Part shown: positions 1 to 5,671 of the stretch, one piece after another
How the letters are laid out: each line of letters begins with the position of its first letter
How positions within the stretch are numbered: position 1 is the first letter of the stretch
Source of the DNA: Bifidobacteriaceae bacterium NR021
GTDB taxonomy: Bacteria; Actinomycetota; Actinomycetes; Actinomycetales; Bifidobacteriaceae
Direction of reading: 5' to 3'
Length of the DNA: 5,671 bases
NCBI GenBank assembly: GCA_003585845.1
Contig: NQOP01000007.1
Location: 16,255 to 21,925, forward strand
The notes under the pieces: generated by a model
Told to the model about the DNA's origin: nothing
The model's database searches: none
Seen by the model: the letters and a program-made list of their open reading frames with translations, nothing else
Program-made: the position numbers and the translations under genes

Positions 1-1812
1 AAAATCGTCAAAAGCTGATTCCGTGTGCGATTTCTCATTAAATTTTACGGCTAAACTTTCCTGCTTAACAATAAGCCTGTAAGCGTAGCCGGTTGACGTG
101 TCGTAGAAAAAATCACCAACATGCTGCATTTTTTCACTATCAGTCAGCCACAAGCTCATAGGAGCGTTAAACTGGCTTGGAGTATACGAGCCGTAATAGT
201 TACCGTTTTTCTGTTTAAGACTATGGTTAACGCTTTCAACACCAGCCTCAATCTTACCGTCTGTAACATTGAGTTTCGTGTTGATTTCACTTATCGTGTA
301 ATAGTTTTCAAGCCTCCTACCAGTGTCTTTTATAGCCTCGTTTTTTGCTTTACTAATCTGCTTTTCTACCTGGGAAGTGTAAGAAACTGAAAGTTTTTCC
401 GCGTCAATCGAATGCCCGATAATCCTGTCACCATACACCATGCCGTCAAGAGTCATCGCAGTATTGTAAGGGCCTGAAAAACCGTTATGGCTTCCAGCAA
501 TACCATTCATGTTAACCTGTAAAACTTTTGTAGCAGTGTTTTTATCAGGCGTATCCATGTAAAGGTCACGAACCCACATGCCTTTACTATCGTATTCGCT
601 TATCTTATAGCCGCTTTGAGAATTACCCATTTGCGCTTTAATATTATCGATCGCAGCTTTAACACGCTCGTTATCAATTTTTCTAGCTTCAACCGTTTCT
701 TCTTTTAACGTTTGAACAGCATGCGACACGTTTTGCACATACCCTTTAGAAATCCTGCTCGCAAGCACGATTCTAATTTCACCTGGTTTTTGAATCGGTA
801 TAGTCTGTTTTACTACAGGAAACACTCGGTCCATGCCAAATTGTGGAGCGAGGCAACGAACCCTATCCCCACACTTAATCGTCGCATAATGTAAACCTAA
901 CTCGGATAAGTCAACCGCGCTAAGGCTTATTTCTACATGCTCAAACTGGTTATCCTGTAACCATTTAGTAGCTTTGCGCATAAGATTAGTTGGAACTGTC
1001 ACATTATTGAAATTAACAACTTTACAAACCCAGCCGAATGTTTTTTGCGCTTCACGAGATACTATATAGTTTTTCCCATTGTTTATTGAAGTAATATCAA
1101 CATGCTTTTTAAGAACCTCGTTTTCACTATTCTCGTTTTCCAACTCTTTGCCGAGAGGAATAACCGCTGTAGTAACATCCTCTGCTGAAAGGTTTTCCGC
1201 GTATTCAAGCAGGTTCAAGCCGAAACTAATATGCTGGCTTGTAGCTTTACCTATTTCCTCTAAACGTAGGTAGTCTAAGTAAAGTTTCCCGTCTTCTTTT
1301 CTAAGACGCAAATATCCGCCAAGCTTTTCAACCATTTTACCCATAATCGCTTCAAGCGTGGTTTCAAAATTAGTAAACCTGTAGAGCGAATCATTCGAGT
1401 CAGATACTGTTACGAAACCAATTCTTATTTTCTTATAATCATCTACCTGACTGTTATGAGCTTGTAAAAGTTTTTCTAAAAGCTGGTAGGAACTCTGATC
1501 ATGATATTCTTTCTGAGGTTGAATACTATCAGCTAAATAAGTTAACAACCCTACGCAAGTTACTTTCTTACTACCATACAAGTCTTTTACTTGCTCTCTA
1601 ACCTCGCCGAAGAAAATCTCCTCATCGTCACGCCACACGCTTACTATTGATTTCCGGTTTTTAATAAGCTCATAGCAAGGGTTTTGACTAGGGCAAGTAA
1701 ACGTTAACGTTCCCGCAGTATTAAGCTCCAAGTTTAACGTAATATCATCAAGTACTGCTTTATCATCATTCGGATAGTAAATCGTATTACCGTCAAGCAT
1801 GATCCTGTACAC
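1..1812 (-). CDS. Tail-associated baseplate hub protein (Tal / prophage tail endopeptidase-like family), 3' end outside window
   Basis: The frame is open from the GTG at 1812 to the window edge: 604 codons without a stop, so the C-terminus is missing. Residues 1-355 resemble the gp27-like hub domain of Gram-positive siphophage Tal proteins, with a typical early stretch (LNTAGTLTFTCPSQNP at 30-45, then SVWRDDEEIFFGEV at 58-71). Residues 360-395 are charged and probably helical. Residues 430-457 hold the familiar VLQVNMNGIAGSHNGFSGPY...TLDG motif, followed by a second helical linker (480-530). Residues 566-579 read GDFFYDTSTGYAYR, a small motif I recall from tail-fibre and tail-tip proteins. 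Family knowledge: Tal closes the tail tip below Dit and often carries a C-terminal cell-wall hydrolase or receptor-binding part; no such catalytic domain is visible here. GTG 1812 is chosen as start because it directly follows the Dit stop and has a strong SD. The ATG at 1800 is badly spaced. Confidence 0.88.
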   Translation of the reverse strand, partial: MYRIMLDGNTIYYPNDDKAVLDDITLNLELNTAGTLTFTCPSQNPCYELIKNRKSIVSVWRDDEEIFFGEVREQVKDLYGSKKVTCVGLLTYLADSIQPQKEYHDQSSYQLLEKLLQAHNSQVDDYKKIRIGFVTVSDSNDSLYRFTNFETTLEAIMGKMVEKLGGYLRLRKEDGKLYLDYLRLEEIGKATSQHISFGLNLLEYAENLSAEDVTTAVIPLGKELENENSENEVLKKHVDITSINNGKNYIVSREAQKTFGWVCKVVNFNNVTVPTNLMRKATKWLQDNQFEHVEISLSAVDLSELGLHYATIKCGDRVRCLAPQFGMDRVFPVVKQTIPIQKPGEIRIVLASRISKGYVQNVSHAVQTLKEETVEARKIDNERVKAAIDNIKAQMGNSQSGYKISEYDSKGMWVRDLYMDTPDKNTATKVLQVNMNGIAGSHNGFSGPYNTAMTLDGMVYGDRIIGHSIDAEKLSVSYTSQVEKQISKAKNEAIKDTGRRLENYYTISEINTKLNVTDGKIEAGVESVNHSLKQKNGNYYGSYTPSQFNAPMSLWLTDSEKMQHVGDFFYDTSTGYAYRLIVKQESLAVKFNEKSHTESAFDDF

Positions 1813-2475
1813 TCACAACCACCCCCTTTTATAGGAAATATTTACCATCCCGTTTCCAACGAATGTTAAACTCATGCTTATTTTTGAACGAAGCTGTGGG
1901 AAACGGTTAAAACCTGTTTTAATCTCATACTTTTTACCATTAGAATCCAGTAGCATACTGTTAGATGACAGGTTGTTAAATTCTGGAATCAGTGTCATGT
2001 CAAAATCGTGAACGAGTGTTATTTCACGCTTATCATCTACTTGCACACCCCATATTGTGTGAACCCCATCCGAATCATCTACACTATACTTATATGGTTG
2101 CAGCTTATAGTTGAGTGTGAGAGTTGAATAGTTTTTATCCGATTTAAAACCACTAACCCACATTCGACCCTGATAGTAGAACAATGGTTCATCATCAAGA
2201 GACAGTTTCACACTCTTACCGTGTATTAACGTTTTAACCCTATGGCATGTTTCACTCCACTTGTTTTTGTTTGCAACAATGAATTCGAAACAGCCTTCAC
2301 GCATCTCGTATAACACTTCACCAGCAAGACTTTCACTAATATCAATACTTTCCTGCCTGCCTGGTATTTGCAAATACTCTAATTTAGGTTCTGGAAGTTG
2401 AACGAGCGGACGGCTTGTAGCAACAAGCCCTAGATCGTTAAAACTATGCAACCCGTTTATTAGCATCCCATACAC
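1813..2475 (-). CDS. Distal tail protein (Dit)
   Basis: Predicted product is 220 residues with start GTG 2475. Dit forms a hexameric ring that joins the last major tail protein ring to the Tal hub. The sequence fits the family: an opening LINGLHSFNDLGLVATSRP, then IPGRQESIDISESLAGEV (about 38-55), a GREG-like YEMREGCFEFIV segment, and SGFKSDKNYSTLTLNYKLQP (about 109-128) closing the N-terminal ring domain. The C-terminal 90 residues are beta-rich and end in SLTFVGNGMVNISYKRGWL, as in the galectin-like second domain. At this length it is a short, classical Dit without an inserted carbohydrate-binding module. A longer reading from GTG 2484 is possible but that codon lies inside the SD. It starts 2 bases after the TMP stop and its TGA abuts the Tal start. 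Confidence 0.9.
   Translation of the reverse strand: MYGMLINGLHSFNDLGLVATSRPLVQLPEPKLEYLQIPGRQESIDISESLAGEVLYEMREGCFEFIVANKNKWSETCHRVKTLIHGKSVKLSLDDEPLFYYQGRMWVSGFKSDKNYSTLTLNYKLQPYKYSVDDSDGVHTIWGVQVDDKREITLVHDFDMTLIPEFNNLSSNSMLLDSNGKKYEIKTGFNRFPQLRSKISMSLTFVGNGMVNISYKRGWL
1819..1828 (-). promoter_or_regulatory. Ribosome binding site of Tal, inside the Dit coding end
   Basis: AAGGGGGTGG on the minus strand pairs with the 16S anti-SD as AAGGAGGTG would, with one G-U wobble. It decides the GTG start at 1812 (9 bases after the G run) over the ATG at 1800. The same bases encode the Arg-Gly-Trp near the Dit C-terminus, which implies translational coupling. Confidence 0.8.
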
Positions 2476-2477
2476 TT

Positions 2478-5045
2478 CTACCACCCCCTTGTTTTTCTTG
2501 TTTGAAGCTTGAAAAGCTCACTGTCCATCCTGCTAGCAATACCACCCACTAGTTCACCAGTGTCGAGCACAATACTCTGGTTAGAAAACTGTGGGAAATA
2601 CGCGTCCATAATCGTTAGAATCTGGTTCATAACATTAAGCATTTGCGTGTTCGCTCCCGCGCTCATATTCTGCAAAGTATCAAGCCCCATGATCACTTCC
2701 GGGCCTTTCTCTCCGCCGCCAAGCATACGCCCGTTTTTCTCACCGAAAATAGTCGCCCCGTTTAACAGCATCGGCTTGTTCATTGCTTTCTTATACCAGT
2801 CGATAGCAAGATACGGTACAGACGGTGGCGTAAGAGAGAATTGTCCTTTAATACTAAAATGCGGCAGTTTAATATGAGGAAGACTAAGTTTTATACCAGA
2901 GAAAAACCCTGTTATAGCGTCGATTACTGCTTTAACCTTGTTTTTCGCAGCTTCTATTGGAGTAATGATCGCGTTTTTAATACCATTCCAAACTGACACA
3001 ACCGTGTTTTTAATACCGTTAAACACAGACTTAACCATGTTTGCTACTGAATTAAACACTGTTGAAATGCTTGTTTTAATACCGTTTACCACGCTCATGA
3101 TCGCGGTTTTAATACCATTCCAAACACTTGTTGCCGTGTTTTTAATACCGTTTAAAACGTTAGTGAAAAACGATACGATACCATTCCAAACGTTCATGAA
3201 AAAGTTTTTCACACTCGACCACAGTTTGTTCCAACTAGTGCCAAAGAAAGACAAGAACACGTTAAAAACGTTTTTTAACGTGTTAAATACTGTCATGAAC
3301 GTGTTTTTAACCGCGTTCCAAACAGCAGTAAAAATTTCTTTTACACCGTTCCAAAGTTGAGACCAGTTACCGGTAAACAATCCTATAAAAACGTCTAAAA
3401 CGCCTGTGATTAAATCAAGAACGGTTTTGAAACTAGTAAAACTTAAATTTAAAGCGCCTTCAAACAGTGGAGCTAGAATAGCACACAAACCATTCCACAC
3501 TGTTTTAAGCCCTTCAACAATACTCGTAAAATCAATACCAAGGCTTGACAGTTTTTCTTTAACACCATTAACAAAACCGGTGAAAGTTTCCTTGATTTTC
3601 TCCCAAACAGCAATAACACTGTTTCTAAACTCTTCGTTAGTGTTCCATAAGGTTACAAAAGCTGCTACCAGAACACCAATAACCGCAACAACCGCGAGTA
3701 TTGGCGCGGATACTCCACCTAAAACAGCGCCTAACCCTTCAAGAATACTAGAGCCGGAAGTAAAACTTGCGAACATTTTACCTATAAACAAAGCTAGTTT
3801 AGAAAACCCTTGTATAGCAACACCTATTTTAGAAATACACGTTCCAAGAACCACTAAAAAAGGGCCGACTGCCGCAGCAATCAGCCCAAGTGTCACTATA
3901 AGTTTTTGGCTTTCTGGAGAAAGCTGTTTAAATTTAGAAAGCCATGCTGATATTTTCTGCATTAATGGTGTTATGACTGGAAGTAAAACATTACCAATAG
4001 TCGCAGCAATATTCTGCAACTCTGTTTTTAGAATCTTCATAGAACCCGAAGCGCCCGCAGCTTCACGCCCAGCCTGCCCTTGAGCGTCAGCAGTCTGCTC
4101 CATAATAAGAGCCAAAGTAGCAGCCTGTTTCGCTTGCAAGCTCATCGCGCCTCTACCATCATGCAAACCCATAGCAAGAGCTTTAGCTTTAATAGTCGCC
4201 TCGTTAACACCCATACCATAATTGTCAAGCATCGCATTATTACCTTTAAGCGCGCCTGTTAAAGCAAGAACAGCAGACTCGGTTGTGCCACCAAACATAG
4301 CAGACAAGTCGCCTGCAAGAGCAACCAGCTTCTGACTCATCTCGGCTGCTTCAGCATCACTTTTCCCACCAATATTTTTCAACATCGCGCCCATAGTATT
4401 CGCATACTCTAAAGCTTGACCTTGAGCAATACCATAATAGGATTTCAAACTTCCTGACCATTTAAGCATCTTGTTAGCAGACTTACCGTAAATCTGCTCT
4501 GTTGCACCCATAGCATCCTGTAAGTCTGCTGCAGCAGTGAAACCAGCAGTACCAATAGCAGCAATCGGCAGCGTAACTTTCGTGCTTAAACTTTGACCAA
4601 GAGATGACATACCATCTCCTAGTTTCTTTATCTTTTTGCTCGTACTATCAAACTGGCTACTAAGCTTGGTTAAACTAACACTACCTACCTGTTTTAATTT
4701 TTCTTTTAAACTATCAAGATTATTTTCTGTTTCAACAATCTCACGCTGCAACGCATCATACTTGTCTTTACCAAGCTCCCCGTTTTCCAACTGTACTTTA
4801 GCCTGCTTATCCGCCTGTTTCAAAACGTTAAGCTTATTAGACGTTTCTTGGATTTCTTTCTGCAAAAAAGCCTGTTTTTGGCTTAGAAGCTGCGTGCTTG
4901 TCGGATCAAGTTTCAAAAGCCTATTAACATCACGAAGCGACTGTTCGGTTGAGCGAATAGTCGAATTCACCTGTTGTAAAGACTTATCTAAGCCTGTAGT
5001 ATCCCCACCAATTTCAACAGTAATACCTTTAATCCTGTTTGCCAT
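2478..5045 (-). CDS. Tail tape measure protein (TMP)
   Basis: This 855-residue protein is the internal ruler of the siphophage tail; it sets tail length and is ejected with or ahead of the DNA. Residues 1-135 are a charged coiled coil (opening MANRIKGITVEIGGDTTGLD). About 165-360 resemble the TP901-type TMP core, including DLSAMFGGTTESAVLALTGA and LDNYGMGVNE. Hydrophobic, membrane-like segments lie at about 381-403 and 448-467. Residues 561-692 are twelve 11-residue repeats of type SVWNGIKNT. A C-terminal globular part carries VPYLAIDWYKKAMN and GEKGPEVIMGLD (778-789), a common tail end of Gram-positive TMPs. At the usual 0.15 nm per residue the tail would be near 128 nm (inference). Start ATG 5045 has an excellent SD. 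It follows the chaperone ORFs and precedes Dit, the standard order. Confidence 0.96.
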   Translation of the reverse strand: MANRIKGITVEIGGDTTGLDKSLQQVNSTIRSTEQSLRDVNRLLKLDPTSTQLLSQKQAFLQKEIQETSNKLNVLKQADKQAKVQLENGELGKDKYDALQREIVETENNLDSLKEKLKQVGSVSLTKLSSQFDSTSKKIKKLGDGMSSLGQSLSTKVTLPIAAIGTAGFTAAADLQDAMGATEQIYGKSANKMLKWSGSLKSYYGIAQGQALEYANTMGAMLKNIGGKSDAEAAEMSQKLVALAGDLSAMFGGTTESAVLALTGALKGNNAMLDNYGMGVNEATIKAKALAMGLHDGRGAMSLQAKQAATLALIMEQTADAQGQAGREAAGASGSMKILKTELQNIAATIGNVLLPVITPLMQKISAWLSKFKQLSPESQKLIVTLGLIAAAVGPFLVVLGTCISKIGVAIQGFSKLALFIGKMFASFTSGSSILEGLGAVLGGVSAPILAVVAVIGVLVAAFVTLWNTNEEFRNSVIAVWEKIKETFTGFVNGVKEKLSSLGIDFTSIVEGLKTVWNGLCAILAPLFEGALNLSFTSFKTVLDLITGVLDVFIGLFTGNWSQLWNGVKEIFTAVWNAVKNTFMTVFNTLKNVFNVFLSFFGTSWNKLWSSVKNFFMNVWNGIVSFFTNVLNGIKNTATSVWNGIKTAIMSVVNGIKTSISTVFNSVANMVKSVFNGIKNTVVSVWNGIKNAIITPIEAAKNKVKAVIDAITGFFSGIKLSLPHIKLPHFSIKGQFSLTPPSVPYLAIDWYKKAMNKPMLLNGATIFGEKNGRMLGGGEKGPEVIMGLDTLQNMSAGANTQMLNVMNQILTIMDAYFPQFSNQSIVLDTGELVGGIASRMDSELFKLQTRKTRGW
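2481..2490 (-). promoter_or_regulatory. Ribosome binding site of Dit, inside the TMP coding end
   Basis: AAGGGGGTGG lies 8 bases (measured from the G run) upstream of GTG 2475. It is the same ten bases that precede Tal, and again overlaps the last codons of the upstream gene (Arg-Gly-Trp-stop of TMP). It argues for the start at 2475 rather than at GTG 2484, which would be part of the SD itself. Confidence 0.8.
2970..3365 (-). repeat. Twelve tandem 33-nt (11-residue) units in the tape measure gene
   Basis: With the key hydrophobic residue at unit position 5, residues 565, 576, 587, 598, 609, 620, 631, 642, 653, 664, 675 and 686 read W, W, F, L, W, W, L, W, V, F, F, W: exactly one per 11 residues with no slip. 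Most units follow xxxVWNGIKNx. At DNA level the plus-strand string accattcca recurs at 2982, 3114 and 3180, spaced 132 and 66 bases (4 and 2 units). Tape measure repeats of 11 residues with regular Trp/Phe are known in siphophages and form a hendecad helical rod. Confidence 0.93.
3256..3284. repeat. Perfect 13-bp inverted repeat inside the TMP repeat tract
   Basis: Plus strand AACACGTTAAAAA, a 3-base spacer CGT, then TTTTTAACGTGTT, the exact reverse complement. It encodes about residues 588-597 of TMP, where the 11-residue pattern is least conserved. The minus-strand transcript could fold a 13-bp, AU-rich hairpin with a 3-nt loop. No U tract follows, so it does not look like a terminator. It may be only a by-product of repeated Asn/Lys/Val/Phe codons. 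Confidence 0.75.
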
Positions 5046-5050
5046 AACTT

Positions 5051-5060
5051 CACCTCCCTT
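5051..5060 (-). promoter_or_regulatory. Ribosome binding site of TMP
   Basis: AAGGGAGGTG has the full GGAGGTG core, with 7 bases between GGAGG and ATG 5045. It is the closest match to the ideal anti-SD complement in the window. TMP is the only complete downstream gene here with an SD outside another coding region, suggesting independent, efficient initiation. Confidence 0.85.
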
Positions 5061-5119
5061 TTCTTTCTTAATTTACGCGTGAAAAAATAGATATTTTAAC
5101 GTCAGGTATAAGAATGTTT

Positions 5120-5136
5120 GGTTCTCGTTTAGAACC
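5120..5136 (-). repeat. Small inverted repeat at the end of the second chaperone ORF
   Basis: On the minus strand GGTTCT, loop AAACG, AGAACC forms a perfect 6-bp stem that overlaps the TAA stop (5131-5129). The downstream bases (AAACATTCTTATACC) have no U run, so a factor-independent terminator is unlikely. It may be a weak RNA hairpin in the 83-base gap before TMP; that gap otherwise holds only the TMP ribosome binding site. Confidence 0.4.
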
Positions 5137-5293
5137 TGTCAAATTCTGTTTGGCTTGCGAGCTTATCGTATTTCACATTATCGTTTGCTTTCTCCGTCCA
5201 CATGTCTAAAATCATGCCGATGGTTAAAAGATCCAGTTCGCAAATACTAATCCCAATTTCGGTGCATCTAAGAAGAAACAACGCGGTTGTCAT
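5129..5293 (-). CDS. Second tail assembly chaperone ORF (gpGT-like part), probably made as a -1 frameshift fusion
   Basis: This frame encodes 54 residues from an ATG at 5293 (in an ATGA overlap with the stop of the upstream ORF) to TAA at 5129. The protein opens MTTALFLLRCTEIGIS, followed by ICELDLLTIGMILDMWTEKA and ending in ASQTEFDRF; I recognise this as the small ORF that follows the first chaperone ORF in many Gram-positive siphophages. By analogy with lambda gpG/gpGT, the longer fusion would bind TMP and recruit major tail protein. No good SD lies before ATG 5293 (the preceding bases are AACAACACGGCAA), while the frame is open back to 5320, just past a TAA at 5323-5321, and covers a slippery sequence. 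The fusion is therefore more likely than a free 54-residue product. Fusion length would be 175 residues. Confidence 0.87.
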   Translation of the reverse strand: MTTALFLLRCTEIGISICELDLLTIGMILDMWTEKANDNVKYDKLASQTEFDRF

Positions 5294-5320
5294 TTGCCGT
5301 GTTGTTGTTTTAAATTTTTT
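5277..5320 (-). promoter_or_regulatory. Candidate -1 programmed ribosomal frameshift site with downstream stem-loop
   Basis: In the zero frame of the upstream ORF the codons AAA AAT TTA AAA give two overlapping X XXY YYZ heptamers: A AAA AAT (5320-5314) and A AAT TTA (5317-5311). Four to seven bases later AACAACACGG (5306-5297) can pair with CCGCGTTGTT (5286-5277), 9 pairs plus one A-C mismatch, around a 10-base loop containing the ATGA overlap. The -1 frame is open from 5320 to 5129, with a TAA directly upstream of the site. Slippery site, spacer, hairpin and frame direction all fit a -1 recoding signal. Efficiency cannot be read from sequence. Confidence 0.82.
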
Positions 5321-5655
5321 TTAGATTTTACTTCAGTTTCCAAGTTTGCTCCCCAAAGTTCTAGAATTTCAGGAAGAATCTCGTAGATAGAAAACATTTC
5401 AAACTCGTCAAGCCACTCATCAATACTTGCTGGAATACTATTATCCGCGTGATAAGCCATGATATAGGCTACGTTTTCAAAAATTTCAAGATCTGCTATT
5501 TCAAAAACACCCTCGTTGTTTTTGAAAGACTGCTCTAATTTTGACAGGTCTTTAAAAATATCACGCTTGAATTTAATACGATACAATCTTGGAATAGTGG
5601 CTGAAGAACGAAACTTCACGTCTTTACCATTTACTTTTACTGTTTTTTCTAACAC
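5290..5655 (-). CDS. Tail assembly chaperone, first ORF (gpG-like)
   Basis: A 121-residue acidic protein that starts at GTG 5655 with MLEKTVKVNGKDVKFRSSAT, followed by IPRLYRIKFKRDIFKDL, a pattern I know from tail assembly chaperones of Gram-positive siphophages. The C-terminal half is helical and acidic (DEWLDEFEMFSIYEILPEIL around 78-97) and ends in a lysine-rich tail (KSKKNLKQQHGK) that covers the frameshift site. Family role: coats and keeps the tape measure protein soluble until tail tube polymerisation; not part of the mature virion. Normal termination at TGA 5290 gives this short form; a -1 slip near codons 113-115 would give a 175-residue form. Position before TMP is the canonical place for this pair. 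GTG start is supported by a close SD. Confidence 0.9.
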   Translation of the reverse strand: MLEKTVKVNGKDVKFRSSATIPRLYRIKFKRDIFKDLSKLEQSFKNNEGVFEIADLEIFENVAYIMAYHADNSIPASIDEWLDEFEMFSIYEILPEILELWGANLETEVKSKKNLKQQHGK

Positions 5656-5659
5656 GTTT

Positions 5660-5668
5660 ACCCCCTTT
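5660..5668 (-). promoter_or_regulatory. Ribosome binding site of the first chaperone ORF
   Basis: AAAGGGGGT with 5 bases between the G run and GTG 5655. It shares the GGGGGT form with the SDs of Dit and Tal. The window ends 3 bases upstream, so the preceding gene (expected: major tail protein) is not seen. Confidence 0.75.
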
Positions 5669-5671
5669 AAA

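Noticed and set aside
1798..1800. ATG at 1800 as Tal start
   Set aside because: It lies too far from the strong SD, and the AGG next to it is too close. GTG 1812 directly after the Dit stop is better placed.
1..1812. Peptidase or cell-wall hydrolase active site in the visible Tal part
   Set aside because: I see no NlpC/P60, CHAP, M23 or lysozyme-like catalytic motif in the 604 residues. Such a domain could only be beyond the window.
2482..2484. GTG at 2484 as Dit start (223 residues)
   Set aside because: The codon is part of the SD AAGGGGGTGG and has no SD of its own. GTG 2475 has correct spacing and matches the Tal junction.
2970..3365. CRISPR-like array (33-nt period)
   Set aside because: The repeats are contiguous, diverged, without unique spacers and fully coding in the tape measure frame.
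3406..4083. 225-codon plus-strand open frame
   Set aside because: It lies antisense to the tape measure gene, has no SD or family resemblance, and has low-complexity content typical of a shadow frame. The other plus-strand frames (for example 2938-3360 and 4636-5082) were rejected for the same reason.
5105..5142. Possible promoter TTGACA ... TATACC
   Set aside because: The spacer is 26 bases, too long, and the TTGACA lies in the chaperone coding region. No better -10 is found at 16-18 bases.
1..5671. Defence, anti-defence or other new system hidden in the tail module
   Set aside because: Every long stretch is accounted for by standard tail genes; the largest non-coding gap is 83 bases.

Overview
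The window is a piece of the tail-morphogenesis module of a siphovirus (long, flexible, non-contractile tail), present either as a free phage or as a prophage. All genes read on the minus strand, so the biological order runs from position 5671 down to 1. GC content is about 40 percent by eye. Shine-Dalgarno sequences are strong, several genes start with GTG, TAA/TGA/TAG all act as stops, and the proteins match the tail cassette of phages of Gram-positive bacteria. A low-to-middle GC Gram-positive host (Firmicutes, or a lower-GC actinobacterium) is therefore likely. The sequence alone does not give a genus or show whether the element is integrated.

Layout in transcription order: (1) 5655-5290, the first tail assembly chaperone ORF (gpG-like); (2) 5293-5129, a short second chaperone ORF (gpGT-like C-terminal part) in the -1 frame, with a slippery A-rich/TTTA sequence and a stem-loop at the junction, so a 175-residue frameshift fusion is predicted; (3) an 83-base gap; (4) 5045-2478, an 855-residue tape measure protein with twelve 11-residue repeats; (5) 2475-1813, a compact distal tail protein (Dit); (6) 1812 to the window edge, the first 604 residues of the tail-associated/baseplate hub protein (Tal), whose C-terminus lies outside the window.

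The genes form a single late-operon-like block: chaperones bind the tape measure protein, the major tail protein polymerises around it, and Dit and Tal form the tip that meets the host surface. The TMP/Dit and Dit/Tal junctions are separated by 2 and 0 bases, and the ribosome binding site of each downstream gene lies inside the last codons of the gene before it. I see no plus-strand gene, RNA gene, mobile element, CRISPR array, promoter or factor-independent terminator. The module is a known type. Its most noteworthy points are the recoding site at the chaperone junction, the reused Shine-Dalgarno/C-terminus motif, the regular 33-nt TMP repeat and a perfect 13-bp inverted repeat inside that repeat tract.
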